64,000 nucleotides of DNA from assembly GCF_003171515.1 (NCBI RefSeq), contig NC_089392.1:1426001-1490000 (forward strand). The letters run 5' to 3'. The translations under genes and the position numbers were made by a program. This document shows, piece by piece, positions 1 to 11,528 of this stretch. Under the pieces are notes generated by a model, which was given only the letters and a program-made list of their open reading frames with translations, searched no databases and was not told where the DNA came from. Origin of the DNA: Pyrenophora tritici-repentis. Lineage: Eukaryota; Ascomycota; Dothideomycetes; Pleosporales; Pleosporaceae. Within the stretch, counting starts at the first letter, position 1; each line of letters starts with the position of its first letter.

Positions 1-521
1 TGATAGAGTTATTGGGCGAGCCTACACCAGACGGATAAGCAGGTTTGGGATGAGGAGAGAACTCTAGAATGTAGTCAGAGGGCATTTTAGAGAGTTGTTG
101 GAGTCAAAGTAAATAGACATATATGATGGCATATGTATATACAATCCAGATGGATTACTATTTGACGAAGGCTCCATCACATGTATTGTAGGAAGTTGGA
201 TAGGCGGGGCTAGGGCTGGGTGAGAGAATATTCATGATTTCTAGCCGCTTGATAACGTCTATTGGCAATAGCGGTATCGGTTATTCGTTAGCGGTAACTT
301 TGTGAAGTTGGTGTGGTGGTTTGCGTGGTTGGGTTTTGATGTGCCATGAAAGGATGCGGCGATCTGACTGTGGGGATGTGGCTAACACCATGGCGGGGTA
401 CCGTAGGATGGCGCGATGGGGGCTTGAACATGACGTCACATGCATTGTTTGCGATGGCGCAGTAACGTGTGAAGATGTGGCATATAGGTAAGAGTGCTTT
501 CACTGCTCGTCGACTCTAGGC
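1..521. other. Upstream region of the amidase gene
   Basis: No convincing coding sequence is seen. The stretch is the 5' flank of the amidase gene and contains a palindromic CRE-type site at 431-438. Short open frames here lack codon structure or similarity to anything recognised. Confidence 0.5.
431..438. promoter_or_regulatory. CRE-like palindrome TGACGTCA
   Basis: A perfect TGACGTCA octamer lies about 85 bp upstream of the amidase start codon. This is the known binding site of CREB/ATF-type bZIP factors in fungi. A role in amidase expression is inferred from position only. Confidence 0.4.
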
Positions 522-2345
522 ATGGTTTGCATCCTCTACTTCGTCTTTGCCCTCCATGCGGCGGCTTTAGGGGCGTCATGCGACGTGCAGCAGAGCTCTG
601 CAGACGTCCTCGATGTCGACCCGCTCCAGAATCCTTATCCTTACGATTTCCCGCCTCGATATGCTGCTGGGACTTCGGCGTTGTTCGCTATGCCTACGTG
701 TAGGGGTATCACCCTGGAAGAAGCCACGATCGATCAATTGCAGAAGTACCTAAGTGACCGCATACTTACATCCACTCAACTGTTGGAGTGCTATCTGAAT
801 CGAGCTCACCAAGTGGATGGATACATCAACTCTATCATCGAGCTGAACCCAGACGCGAATAAAATAGCTGCCACACTCGACGCTGAACGCGCAGCGGGTC
901 GCGTTCGAGGGCCGTTGCATGGCATCCCATTCCTCGTCAAAGATAATATAGCCTCGAAAGACAGAATGGAAACGACCGCCGGAAGCTGGATGCTATTGGG
1001 AAGTGTAGTCCCTCGCGATGCATACGTCGTTGCGAAGCTGCGGGAAGCTGGTGCGCTTCTGATGGGCAAAGCAACCTTATCTGAATGGGCAGACATGCGA
1101 TCAAACAATTATTCTGAAGGTTATTCGGCGCGTGGAGGTCAAGCGCGAAGTCCCTACAATCTGACCACGAACCCTGGTGGCAGCAGTTCGGGTAGTGCAG
1201 CGGCGGTCGCCGCCAATGTGGTATCGTTTTCCTTGGGTAAGTCGGCCCTGCGGCCTGCTTTCCATAGTTTCTAATCCTCTGCAGGGACTGAGACGGATGG
1301 AAGTGTCATAAACCCTGCTGAGCGTAACGCCTTGGTGGGTATCAAACCTACAGTTGGGCTTACATCTCGCGCTGGTGTAATACCGGAGAGCATCCATCAG
1401 GACACTGTGGGCACATTTGGACGTACACTTCGCGACGCTGCATACGCTTTTAATGCCATTTATGGAAGCGACCCGCGCGATAACTACACGCTTGCACAGG
1501 AAGGTAGAACTCCTACAGGAGGCTACATGCGATTCCTTACCGAAAAAACTACTTTGCAGAATGCCACATTTGGGTTGCCTTGGAGTAGCTTCTGGGTGTA
1601 CGCCGATGAAGAACAGCAATCACAATTGCTGACGCTTATTGAACTGATTGAAAGTGCTGGCGGCACAGTAATAAACAAAACTGAGCTTCCCAATTACCAG
1701 AAGATCGTTTCACCGAATGGGTGGGACTGGGATTATGGCGGTACTCGTGGGTATGCTAACGAATCGGAGTACACTGTGGTCAAGGTTGACTTCTACAACA
1801 ACATCAAAACGTACCTTGCCGAACTCGAGAATACGAACATCCGTAGTCTGGAAGATATTGTGGCTTATAACTACGCGAACGACGGCACTGAAGGTGGCAA
1901 TCCCTGGCCTTTGGGTATAGCTGCGTTCTATTCGGGCCAAGACAGTTTCCTCGCGTCGCTGGAATCCAAGGGTGTAATGGATGAAACCTATTATGAAGCG
2001 CTGGAATTTGTCCAAAGAAGCACCCGAGAAGAAGGTATTGACGCAGCACTGGCAAATAACGGTCGCCCGCTTGATGCACTGCTTGTACCTCCAGATGTTG
2101 GTCAGACCTACCAAATTGCTGCGCAAGCTGGTTACCCGATGATCACTCTTCCAGCTGGTGTGCACTCGAGTACTGGTATGCCTTACGGGTTGGCGCTCAT
2201 GGGAACAGCTTGGAGCGAAGCGAGCCTGCTGAAGTGGGCGAGCGCTATCGAAGACCTTCAGCTGAGTACCGCTGGCGCACTGAGGAGAACGCTGCCGTGT
2301 TGGTATGGGTACATGGAGAGGAACATTCCAGTGAGGAACGTGTAA
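522..2345 (+). CDS. Secreted amidase (amidase signature family), two exons
   Basis: Exons 522-1236 and 1285-2345 are joined across a 48-bp intron (GTAAGT...CTGCAG), giving 591 residues. The ATG at 522 opens a hydrophobic N-terminus, about residues 1-20, that looks like a signal peptide. The amidase signature core is complete: catalytic Lys at about 140 (PFLVKDN), cis-Ser at about 221 in GGSSSGSAAA, and the nucleophilic Ser at about 245 in GTETDGS. The intron falls inside this motif, so splicing is needed to restore it, which supports the model. Family members hydrolyse amide bonds, and many fungal secreted versions are annotated as glutamyl-tRNA amidotransferase-like or acetamidase-like. The substrate cannot be told from sequence. 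The C-terminal region (about residues 500-560) carries the usual PAGVHSSTGMPYGLALMG-type segment. Secretion is inferred from the leader only. Confidence 0.92.
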
Positions 2346-2903
2346 TCCGTGAAATACTCTTCTGGACTAGGAAGCCGATGAGGAACTTTATATAGAACAC
2401 ATTTGTTATCTTTAATTACACATCTTCTCCTGATAAATTGAGAAGCTCCTCTACCATGTGCTTATGCTTTCTTGGTCTCAATGAAAGAACCTCGGCCCCT
2501 TAGATATGACTAAGGCTACAGTCATTATAAGATACATAAACAAAAGAAGAGTCAGCTAACACTGCAGTAGGGAGGCAAATAGCGATTATAGATAAAGCAC
2601 CTAAGAAAAAGCCGTAGCAATTAGTCTAAGAATAAACGCAGCATTTGTTATAAGCCTGTACCTAGGATCTCTTCCTTGGAATGATACCCGAGGAACCCAC
2701 GACGAAATTATGGATTTACATGCTTCGTGCTCGCTGTCTTTACGCGTTTCTTATCAGATGGGTTTAACATATAATAGCAAAGGTAAACAAATCTATCCAG
2801 TGAACGTCTCTGATGTCTTGTAATAGAGTCTTTATGAGTGAATTCAACGTTCCCTCGGAAGAGACCAAATGGGACGTCGCGTCCTGTCTAGAGACGTAAA
2901 AAC

Positions 2904-3392
2904 TTGGGTGTCAAACTCGACTGCACCGTAACAGAAAATATGGTATCAGACGAGATCTTCCGCATTACATACGCGATGCGCCAGAAAATACATCAAAACA
3001 ACGACCGTGAAAAAGCCGATCTGGGCATCACCGCTAGCACCTTCGAGTCCCTGGGCTTCAAGCCGGACGCAGTCTTCCTCCAAATGATCACGGACTGCAA
3101 CCAACGAACCTCGCCCGAAAGGACTTTTCCGCCCCAGACGAAGTCCCAGAAAACGTACGTATGATGCTGACGCGACGTCCAATGTTGATGCAGATGCCGA
3201 GCGGCATCCGTCGTTGGCGATACCACTCGCACATCTTTGGGCATGACGACTCCGATTTGTACACAGAAAAGGAGGAATATTACCTCGGCTACTCTTAGGA
3301 GGGACTGAAAGAAATGACAGCAATCCCGTGCTCCACATTCGCCAATCTACTAAAAGACCCAGACAATGGTTACGGGGACTTTATACCCTTAT
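2904..3392 (+). pseudogene. Decayed unknown protein-coding gene
   Basis: An open frame (about 2907-3164) with protein-like composition contains segments such as SDEIFRITYAMRQKIHQ. It appears to continue after a frame change near 3110 in another frame to a TAG at about 3296, with the segment FGHDDSDLYTEKEEYYLGYS just before the stop. The same frame then stays open with plausible residues to about 3392. No ATG with a good context opens it. This pattern of frame change plus in-frame stop suggests a broken gene. I do not recognise the family. A short unannotated intron near 3157-3195 (GTACGT...TGCAG) is an alternative explanation for the frame change but not for the stop. Confidence 0.35.
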
Positions 3393-4360
3393 AATTTATG
3401 AGGAAGAAACGCCTGGGAGTACAAGGTCAGTGGAGTTGGAGCGGGATGTCACGTACTCTCTGTTCTGCATGACTGGAGGATGGTGACAGCGATGTCCCAA
3501 ATAGAGCTCTAATACTAATACTTCGACGCATACGATAACAAGGAATAGGGACATGTTCTCGGGTGGTTGGGCTACTGGAAAGGATATTGCTATTAGGCTT
3601 AGAAACAGCTATAAGGTCATCTGGAGGAAACTTGGAAATAGGTATGATAGGAGGGTTGCGTTATAGCAGCCCGTCCAATATGTAGACAGCCAAAAAGGCG
3701 CCAAAGGAGCCTAGGATTGAGAAGCTGCTCCCTACACGTCTAAGTGATTGTTGCGAGCTTCCATTATAGTCGCTATATTCCGGGACTTCTTAGTTTCATG
3801 TCATGCTGATAATTAGCACATACCCAAGCTTATATAGCTTTATACCTCGATATTGTATCTTTTCTCTTTACTGTACAGACCATACCCTACTTTACTATTC
3901 GCCTCTTATCTCACCATCTAAACTGGTTACGTGTTCACTGACTGGAATCGTGTTTTTTGTACATGGTATGCCTACCTAGAAAAGGCTATCATCGCGAGCG
4001 ACTCGTTGTACCTTAGTCACCGTATTCGATAACAACCTAGCCAGATTTAAACCCCCCTATGAAGTTCGATACAGAAAACTCCACACCCAACAGTCATGAA
4101 CGAGGCCAAGCTAAGACAAGGCCAAGGCACGGGAAACCTCACCAAACCCAACACACACTAGCTCATCTCCGACCCTTTTCAAGGGCTCTCCCGGTCCACC
4201 CAACACCCGCCCACTGCCCGGGCATCCATACTCAGCCTCCCTGACGCTGATAACCCCATGTCGTCCTTCCGTTTAATCACCAGCTTAAATGCCGCATCCA
4301 AGACGCTAGACAGCACATACGTTGATCTTCAACCAATTTCATTTGAACCCCAACAACATA

Positions 4361-4368
4361 TGACGTCA
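4361..4368. promoter_or_regulatory. CRE-like palindrome TGACGTCA
   Basis: A perfect TGACGTCA lies about 250 bp beyond the 3' end of the transcription factor gene, followed at once by related TGACG half-sites. It is a bZIP-type site by sequence, and its target gene is unclear. Confidence 0.25.
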
Positions 4369-4617
4369 TCGTCACATGACGACTACACAAAGGCCTTTGA
4401 GGGAAACTGAGCGGGATCAAGTTCACAGGACAAATTATGTAGGATATGTGGAGAAAAAATGACAAAAAAATGGTATCTCATCAAAAAGAACTCCATCCCC
4501 GTCCCATGTTGCCCGCTATAACCCCGCTTGAGTCAAATCCATGGAGTCCACCGCTCGCAGAAATATAAAACACAATTTTGGCATCGTAGGTATACTTGGA
4601 TAGACACATTACCAGTC

Positions 4618-7600
4618 TCACCCTGTAGCATGATTGCCAGGCGCACCGCCGTCTCCTCCAAACTCACCGTTCCCAAAGTTACCATCGTTGAAGTAAAGCA
4701 TCTCGTGCGGAAGGTACTCAAGGTCCCAAGGCATCATGTCGGCTCCGAGCAGAGACATGTCAACATCCTGGGTATCGATGACCATGTCGCCGAACGTGTT
4801 GTCCGACGGGGTATTGAATGTGGTAAAGGTAGGCGAGAACTCGGTCTGGGGTGAAGGCTGTATATGTGACGTACGGCGCGTGTACGATGTTGGGTTTTGC
4901 ATCGGTGCTCTTATAGCGGTCGGCGAGCCACCCGAGAATGGTGAATGAAGGTTCAAGAGGAGATCGGCATCTGAGACGAGTACAGGATCTGGTGCGGGCA
5001 TGTTGCTGAAAGCTTGGTTAGGTGGTGGCGGAGGCATACATGCTGAACTGAATTGTGTGAAAGTGGATGGCGCTGGGGGTGGTTGTGACTCGAACTTGAT
5101 CTGCGGCTCAGATATGACCGATGTGATAGAGGCCTGTGTGCTTGCTGGAGGTTGTTTGGGCGGTGCGGGTTTTGTACTTCGACTCTCGCCATTTTCGGAT
5201 GTATACATGACGGCGACATTGGTAGATGGTGAGTTCATTGTGCCAGTGAGTGACCATCCGATAGCTATGAGCCTATTAGTAATTGTATCGACTCTGTGAA
5301 GCAAACGTACCTTGACTGGGATGCACCATGGGCGACCCGGGCACATTTGGCGTTCTTGCACCTTTTCTAATGGCAGCAGCCATTTTTGCAACGTCGCCAT
5401 CTGAGTTTTGTGCAGTTAAGTACGTGCCCCAACTGAGCTTTCTTCTCCAGCCAGGGCTAGTGAATGAGGGTTCCGGTCTGGGAGCTTCCAACGCACTCTC
5501 CATCTCTTCTGCTGTGTAGAGAAGCGGTTCGCCTACGCCTTTTGCTTTTTGATCCAACACAGTCATGATGTATTTGACTCCCGCCCAATATGTCTCCAGT
5601 GCCTTGAGCGCGCGGTAACAGCGTTGATAGTTTTGATTGGCGGCAGATGCTAGCAGTGTATGTTTGGCAGCGCTCTGTTTCTGCTCCCGGTCGTTGACAG
5701 TATTGAGACGATCGAGGGATTGGCTGGTAGCCGCTTTCTGACTACCATTCTCGCCATTTTGAGCAGGACTAGCGGGCCGAGATTGAGGTTGCGACGAAGC
5801 CGAATGGATTGCGGTCTCTTTGAGAAATGCGCATGCAGCAATATATATGGGTTGACTAGAGATCGGTTAGATAGACTGACATGGCAAGTAAAATATGGCT
5901 GATCATACCTGGTGAACGGATTGCCTATTCCAGTCTTCACATCAATCAACTCCGTGAAGGCTAAAATATCCGCAACGGTCTTTGCGGAAGACATGGAGAG
6001 CTCTCTGCTATTGGAAGACAGTGACTGTGGGGTTCCTTCAAAGGTCCTGAGGAGTGTAGGTTGATGTAACAGGACTATTAGCGTGTGAAACCAGCAATGT
6101 AATAACAGAAAGTTTGTGCCTTGGTTAAGCTTGACGTATTGCTGGAAGTTCACGGCATTGAAGTGTAGCTTTGGCGACAGGTTCTGGTAGATGCTTGTCA
6201 ATCGGTCTTCCCAAGCCCCTAGTTGCTTGTGCAGGTCCGTCGTAACATCTGCAGGACTCCTGATCCGGTTGAGGAGATCGGTTACACGACCGTAGAGATG
6301 TATGACGCGAATCAATGCAGGATAGGGTAGTGGCCACCCCGAAGAATCGACTTCATCCAGAGATGGAAAGGTGATTTCGATATCGCGATCACGTAGAGTG
6401 ACTGGGCGTCCTGTTCCCGAGGAAATGACACGGTCCAGGAAGAATATCGACCAGAAGGTATCTAATCTTTCACGCTCGGCGGCCCGTTGCTCTTGTTCTT
6501 CCGCACTCATCCCGTGCGTCTCTTGCGATGTAGTCTGTTCAGCCGGCCGCCCACCTTCGGGATCGCTCTTGACAGAACTCGGCGTAGGGCCATGCCGACC
6601 TTCGTACTTTAGACCACCAATGGATTGCATACCCAAATCTTGCGCCATCCGGATGGCAATTCCTAGATACATCCACAGTCCACTATCACGGCTTGCGCCG
6701 AACTCGTCGTACGCAAGAAGCAGCGCAGCCTGGACTACGGCCACACTGGGACATGGGAAGGCATCCGGAATGGCAGACTTGGCTCGCTGTGCAAATGCTT
6801 GGCCATAGTCTGAAGGCTGAACCTTTTGAGAATCAGTCTCACTATCCTTTTGCTGCTCGCCGTTGCCAGTCAGCATTGGATGTGTTGAGAAGCGGGCCGC
6901 CAACGCACAAACAGCATCTACAAGTATCGCATCTACCTGCTTCTCTTCCAGGTCGCGCAGGAAGCGCTCTCGCTGCAGAAATGGAAATGAGCAGCCTAGG
7001 TGGATGAAGAAGAGCTTGCAAAGATGGGTTATGAGTGGACTGGGGGACATTGATGAAGCGTCGTATATGGGTATTTCCAATGGCGTACGGGCTTCAGTTG
7101 TAGGCGGCGAACCCACGGATGGCTGTGCTGGTGAAGATTCAACAACATATTCTACCCATTGTCAGCAGGTGCCTACTATACTAAAGCTGTACATACGATC
7201 TGACGTGGTCTGAGCACTCCCAGGCTGCTTTCCGCGCACCTTGACGACCATCTGCCTCAGTCCAGGTACGATGGCTGTCGGCCCAAAGTACCTGAAGTAT
7301 GGCATCCTATTCCGCGTGTTCAAGCTTAGGCCCGAACTACCGGTAGTGAGGTCCGTCTTTGGCGAGATGTTGATGTTGCTCGAGTCAGAGTTCTGTGAGA
7401 TAGTATGCGGAAGGCGCGGTCGTGTGAGCTGCGGGTCGATGGGGGGCTCTGGTGGCCGGGAAGGGGCGCCAGTAGAGACGGTACTCTCTCTTCTTGGAGT
7501 CTTCTTGCCATCCTTTTGCGCATCGGCTGCGCTGCTGTCGTCTCCATAGCCGGCGCATTCGTGTTTGTTTTGGGTGCAGGTCCCGCACACCGGACGTTCA

Positions 7601-7808
7601 CCTACTCGGGAATTAGCACACAAGCTGGGGCCTGTACACGGCGGGGCGCACCTGAACAGCGCGTCTTCTTCTTTCTACACGTCAAGCATGCCGAATTGAT
7701 GCGACGGCGCTTTGCATAGGGACCATCATGGTTGGTGACGAAACGAATGGGCTTCGGCTGGGGCACAGCAGCATTCGCAGAAGCCGTCGGGTCGGCTCCT
7801 TGATTCAT
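4618..7808 (-). CDS. Zn(II)2Cys6 transcription factor with Fungal_trans domain, five exons
   Basis: Exons 7808-7652, 7601-7197, 7151-5909, 5855-5311 and 5264-4618 join in frame across four introns of 50, 45, 53 and 46 bp, giving 998 residues. The first intron splits the zinc cluster. After splicing the cluster reads CX2CX6CX6CX2CX6C with cysteines at about 41, 44, 51, 58, 61 and 68, preceded by a basic KRRR patch. The fungal transcription factor middle homology domain begins near residue 215 (ITHLCKLFFIHLGCSFPF) and includes an FFLDRVISSGTGRP segment. The C-terminal 250 residues are Pro/Ser-rich and end in an acidic, hydrophobic stretch (MPWDLEYLPHEML) typical of an activation domain. Such proteins bind CGG-containing sites in the nucleus. 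The regulon cannot be named. The start was chosen as the only ATG upstream of the cluster. Confidence 0.88.
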
Positions 7809-8160
7809 TAAAAGCAGCGTGTGATGTCAGAGGCAATTGGAAATGCCCGCATCCAAGGCGAAAGTGATGATGCAGGGAGAGTAGATTTGAGTGGGGTAGC
7901 AACAGCGAGATGCGCGTCGATCACGAGCCAGACCAGACGGTGGAGAACATGCAGAGGGACGAGATGCTGTGGAGAAGCAGACGCATGTTCAGCGACGCCA
8001 GTGCAGTACAAGGTGATCGGCGAGGCGCTCCGACGACTTGCAAGTACCCGGGGGAAGGGTGTTGACGGCAGACGGCAGACGGCAGACGCAGGACGCAGCA
8101 GCAGGACGGGAGCGCGCGGTGGTGCGGAGCGGAGAACCCCAGATTTAGTTGGAGACGCTA

Positions 8161-8210
8161 ACGTGTCCGTGCGCGTGATGCGCGGATTCGCGTGATGCGC
8201 GGGGAACACC
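8161..8210 (+). repeat. Left terminal inverted repeat of pogo element
   Basis: A 50-bp repeat, perfectly complementary to 10218-10267. It contains two copies of CGTGATGCGCGG in direct orientation about 17 bp apart, which are plausible transposase-binding subrepeats. Confidence 0.95.
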
Positions 8211-8312
8211 ATATCCACTACTTCAAAAATGAAGCTATTAAGCCACGTATATAAGCTGTTATTATACGAATTTATAGAGGGGGAGTAATTAGATGCTTGC
8301 GATCAACTTGTA

Positions 8313-10169
8313 CTATCTATATTTTGATGGGAGGTTGACGTTGCGGCCACGTGATGTGAGCTTTGATGGAGGAGCTGGAGGCTCTTCTTGAACTTGAGCA
8401 CCAGCGCGAGCAGCCTCAACGCGTTTTTGACGCTTGTTGTTCGATGAGGTAGCTGCTGAAGCTCTCCTCTTTCCCTTTTGGGGTAGTTGTATAGCTTTAG
8501 CAGCGTCTCTCTCCTCCTTCTGGCGCGCGCGTTCAGCTGCTTTCTCAGCTCGCTCAAGCTCCCTCATCTCCTTGAGTCTCTGCCTCTCCACACGCCTCTC
8601 CTCGAGCTCATCTTGACGCTGCAGTCGAGCCTCCTCGCGCTGCTTCTTGGACCGTGCTTTTTGGAGTTTCTCCTCCGTCTCATCTCGCTCCCGTACTGCT
8701 TCTCTAGCTCGAGCCTCACGCAGCTTGCGAGGAGACCAGAAGACAGAGCCACCGTGATACTCCTGGCGCTGTTGAAGGTCAAGAGCTTTGCCCTTCTTCC
8801 TGTGCTTCTTTTTATGTTGAAGAGCCTCCTTTAAGCCCTCGTTCTCATGCTTTAAAAGCTCATACTGCACAGAGAGATGGTGAACGCTTGAGCGCAGCTT
8901 TCTTGCCTCATACTGATGGCTATCATTAACAGCAGCTCGTACTAGCCGATCGAGCTTTCTCCAGTCATGATCAGAGAGCCCTGACGATGAGCTTCTCTCA
9001 GCTTCTGGCGTGCTAGCAAATCTACGAAGGATAACGTTGGCATCCATCGGCCAGATCCCAGTGGCTTCGAAGGCCTTCAATATGAGGCTCTCTGTGAAGG
9101 AGGATATCCAGGCGCTCCAGAAGAGCGGGAAGAAGTCCCCTTTCTTGATTGGAATAAGGCCTTGAGCCTTATGGAGATGGTTAGTGAGCTCGTTAGAGTA
9201 GGCTTGAGAGAGTGGCTTGAACAGCACTACATCTAGCGGCTGGAGCGTATGGGTCGAATGGGGAGGAAGGATCATGAGGAGGATCCTATGGCGATCGCAG
9301 TACTTAATAAACTCCATCGTGAGGTGAGATCCATGGCCATCAAGGATGAGCAATCTCCATCTACCTGATCGTTGCTTTGTAGAGCGATCAAACACCTGCT
9401 CCAGCCAAGCTAGGCCTACGTTATCATTTGACCAGCCTGTTGGAGATGATGAGACAAAGACCTCATGTTCTCCTGCCTTGATATCTTCTACCCAACTCGA
9501 TCGTATAGCTCCATTTTTAGCTGCGTAGATAAGGGCTGGAGGCAGCGAGCTCCCATCAGCGCAGCAGCAGGCCAGGACTGTCAGAAACTCGCGTGATCCA
9601 TCCTGGAGAGATGCTCGAACCTCCTTCTTCTCCCATTGACGCCTGCTGAATATCCTCTTACTTCTGCCTATCAAGCCAATTAAGAAGCCCTTCTCATCCA
9701 TATTGTATATATCTCGAGCCTCTAGGTGATATTCGGTGATCTTTCGATGCAGCAGCTCGAAGTAGAGTCTATACTTTGACTCAGAATCAGCCAGGTGGCG
9801 CGTACGATCCATGGCGCTGGTCCACTTTGAGATGAGATGGATCTCGTGTCGGTTGATGAAGCGAGTAACCCAGCTCTCGCTGAGCTGCTGATGGGCTACT
9901 TCTGATGAGAAATTCCTGATCATCTCTCGTGTAGGAGGAATGCCTCGCTTTGTGAGCTTTTCGATATATCTCACAAGCTCTAGCTCTTGTTGTGGGTTGA
10001 GTTTCTGCTGGTTGAAGTTCTTGTCTCTTTCTGAGCTTGTCTGGCCCTGGTGCCTTCGGGTCAACGTAGATCTCACAACACCATGCTTAGCAGCAATTTT
10101 AGTATACGAGAACTGTTCTCCTGGCTCTAGATTTTCAATATCTTCAATCGCAGCTTGAATTGGGTCCAT
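8313..10169 (-). CDS. Pogo-type transposase (HTH, CENP-B-like, DDE_1)
   Basis: A single-exon protein of 618 residues. The N-terminus (about 1-45) is a Psq-type helix-turn-helix (YTKIAAKHGVVRSTLTRR), followed by a CENP-B-like DNA-binding helix region (about 60-110). The DDE_1 nuclease core shows NMDEKGF near 157, LILDGHGSH near 275 and LQPLDVVLFKPL near 312, so all three acidic residues are present. From about 440 on there is a very long charged coiled-coil tail rich in Arg, Glu and Lys, with a basic nuclear-targeting region (KGKRRASAATSSNNKRQKR). The protein would bind the TIRs and move the element by cut and paste into TA. No stop or frameshift is visible, unlike the related copy at the right edge of the window. 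Confidence 0.95.
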   Translation of the reverse strand: MDPIQAAIEDIENLEPGEQFSYTKIAAKHGVVRSTLTRRHQGQTSSERDKNFNQQKLNPQQELELVRYIEKLTKRGIPPTREMIRNFSSEVAHQQLSESWVTRFINRHEIHLISKWTSAMDRTRHLADSESKYRLYFELLHRKITEYHLEARDIYNMDEKGFLIGLIGRSKRIFSRRQWEKKEVRASLQDGSREFLTVLACCCADGSSLPPALIYAAKNGAIRSSWVEDIKAGEHEVFVSSSPTGWSNDNVGLAWLEQVFDRSTKQRSGRWRLLILDGHGSHLTMEFIKYCDRHRILLMILPPHSTHTLQPLDVVLFKPLSQAYSNELTNHLHKAQGLIPIKKGDFFPLFWSAWISSFTESLILKAFEATGIWPMDANVILRRFASTPEAERSSSSGLSDHDWRKLDRLVRAAVNDSHQYEARKLRSSVHHLSVQYELLKHENEGLKEALQHKKKHRKKGKALDLQQRQEYHGGSVFWSPRKLREARAREAVRERDETEEKLQKARSKKQREEARLQRQDELEERRVERQRLKEMRELERAEKAAERARQKEERDAAKAIQLPQKGKRRASAATSSNNKRQKRVEAARAGAQVQEEPPAPPSKLTSRGRNVNLPSKYR

Positions 10170-10217
10170 ATTGGTGGAGTTAACGTGTGTTGAAGGTGAA
10201 GGGGTTTGACGTGTTTT

Positions 10218-10267
10218 GGTGTTCCCCGCGCATCACGCGAATCCGCGCATCACGCGCACGGACACGT
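10218..10267 (-). repeat. Right terminal inverted repeat of pogo element
   Basis: Exact reverse complement of 8161-8210, ending in ACGT immediately before the TA duplication. Confidence 0.95.
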
Positions 10268-10377
10268 TATGTCCGCGCGTATCTTGGGAAAAAAATGTCG
10301 CCGCGGTAGTCCCACCCACCACAGCCGTCACCGTTCCCTCGGCGCCGTTGCTTGCCATTTAGTCTGCCGACACCATT

Positions 10378-11528
10378 ATGGAGTCAATTCGCCCATGCCT
10401 GGCGAGGGTCCGCCTTTCAGTGCCCTCGAGAGCCTACAGACCGCTCTATCAATGTCTACACACTTCGGCCGCGCGGGGCGCCACGCCGTTGCCCCATCCG
10501 TCAGGTAGGAAGAATGTTGCACGTGTGCTGGCAATTCACCCATTGACGTCTGCATAGTGCCCGGACCACCGCCTGAGACACCCCAGGCACACCCGTCAGA
10601 TGCATCGGAGCGGGTGGCGCGCAAGAGGAAGCAGGCAGACATGATGAAACAGGCGCGAGAGATGCGTGACGTCTACTCGTCCTCCAACAAGCCCAAGAAC
10701 ATGCTGGCCAAGCGCTTCTGGAAGGACGTCTCGGTCCAGGAGGGCAATGGCGGCCTGCAGGTCTTTCTCGATCACCGACCTGTCCGCATGCCCAACAAGC
10801 AGACGCTTACAGTGCCCACGTCGAAGCCCCAGCTGGCGACTGCCATTGCCCTTGAATGGGACCTGCTCATGAGCGCACAACAGGCCCTCAAGAACGACTA
10901 CATACCCATGACGTCGCTCGCAGCGCGCGCAATCGACATTGAGGCGGCAGACGGCGAGGGGAGGGACAACGTCCGAAACGACATCCTCGCCTACTTTATG
11001 CGCGTCTTGTCCACAGATACGCTGCTCTGCTGGGCGCCGGAGAAAGTCATGAACGACTCACTGCAAGACGGCAAGACACTGCGCCAGGTCCAGGAGGAAG
11101 TGGCCACGGGCATCATTGCCTATCTCCAGACAAACGTCTGGCCGGGCGTCGAGATCAAGCCCACGCTCGACCCAGAGACCATCATCCCCGTCGAGCAGCC
11201 CGAGTTGACACAACAAGTGATTCGCGGCTGGTGTGCACGTCTCCCCGCCTATGAGCTCGCTGGTCTCGAGCGTGCGGTGCTGGCGTCCAAGAGTCTCCTC
11301 GTCAGTGTGCGCTTGATCCACGAATGGGGCGAGGCATTCGCACAGTCGCGCAAGACGACTGATGCGCATCGCTTCAGTATTGAGGATGCGACCAGGGCGT
11401 CGAGTCTGGAGGTATCGTGGCAGACGTCGCAGTGGGGCGAGGTAGAAGACACACACGATGTTCAGAAGGAGGATCTGCGGAGACAGCTGGGTAGCGCCAT
11501 TGTTCTCGTAGGCGGCGAAAGCTCATGA
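10378..11528 (+). CDS. ATP12: ATP12, mitochondrial F1-ATPase assembly chaperone
   Basis: Exons 10378-10504 and 10558-11528 (53-bp intron, GTAGGA...CATAG) encode 365 residues. The first exon gives an Arg-rich N-terminus (MESIRPCLARVRLSVPSRAY) typical of a mitochondrial targeting peptide. The ATP12 family core follows: RFWKDVSV near residue 90, FLDHRPVRMPNKQTLTVP, then ALEWDLL and a block near DTLLCWAPEK. In yeast Atp12 binds the alpha subunit of the F1 sector in the matrix and delivers it for assembly of the alpha3-beta3 ring. Length is near that of yeast Atp12. The pogo element ends only 110 bp upstream of the start, so most of the original promoter is displaced. Confidence 0.93.

Larger units (their letters stand above)
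2346..4617. other. Gene-poor spacer between amidase and transcription factor genes
   Basis: About 2.3 kb without an intact gene. It holds one decayed coding relic (2904-3392, listed separately) and a CRE-type TGACGTCA at 4361-4368. The stretch from 3400 to 4000 is rather A+T-rich, and no terminal repeats or duplications were found. An open frame at 4059-4244 has no recognisable features and was not accepted. Confidence 0.5.
8161..10267 (-). mobile_element. Intact pogo/Fot1-type DNA transposon
   Basis: The 2,107-bp element is bounded by perfect 50-bp terminal inverted repeats (8161-8210 and 10218-10267) beginning ACGTGTCCGTGCGCG. The flanking target duplication is the dinucleotide TA (8159-8160 and 10268-10269). 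It encodes one uninterrupted transposase on the minus strand. Perfect TIRs and an intact frame suggest a recent, possibly autonomous copy. It lies in the divergent promoter between the transcription factor gene (start 7808) and ATP12 (start 10378). It leaves only about 110 bp on the ATP12 side and about 350 bp on the other. Confidence 0.95.

Noticed and set aside
4059..4244. 61-residue open frame in the spacer before the transcription factor gene
   Set aside because: Low-complexity Pro/His/Thr composition without any support; probably non-coding.
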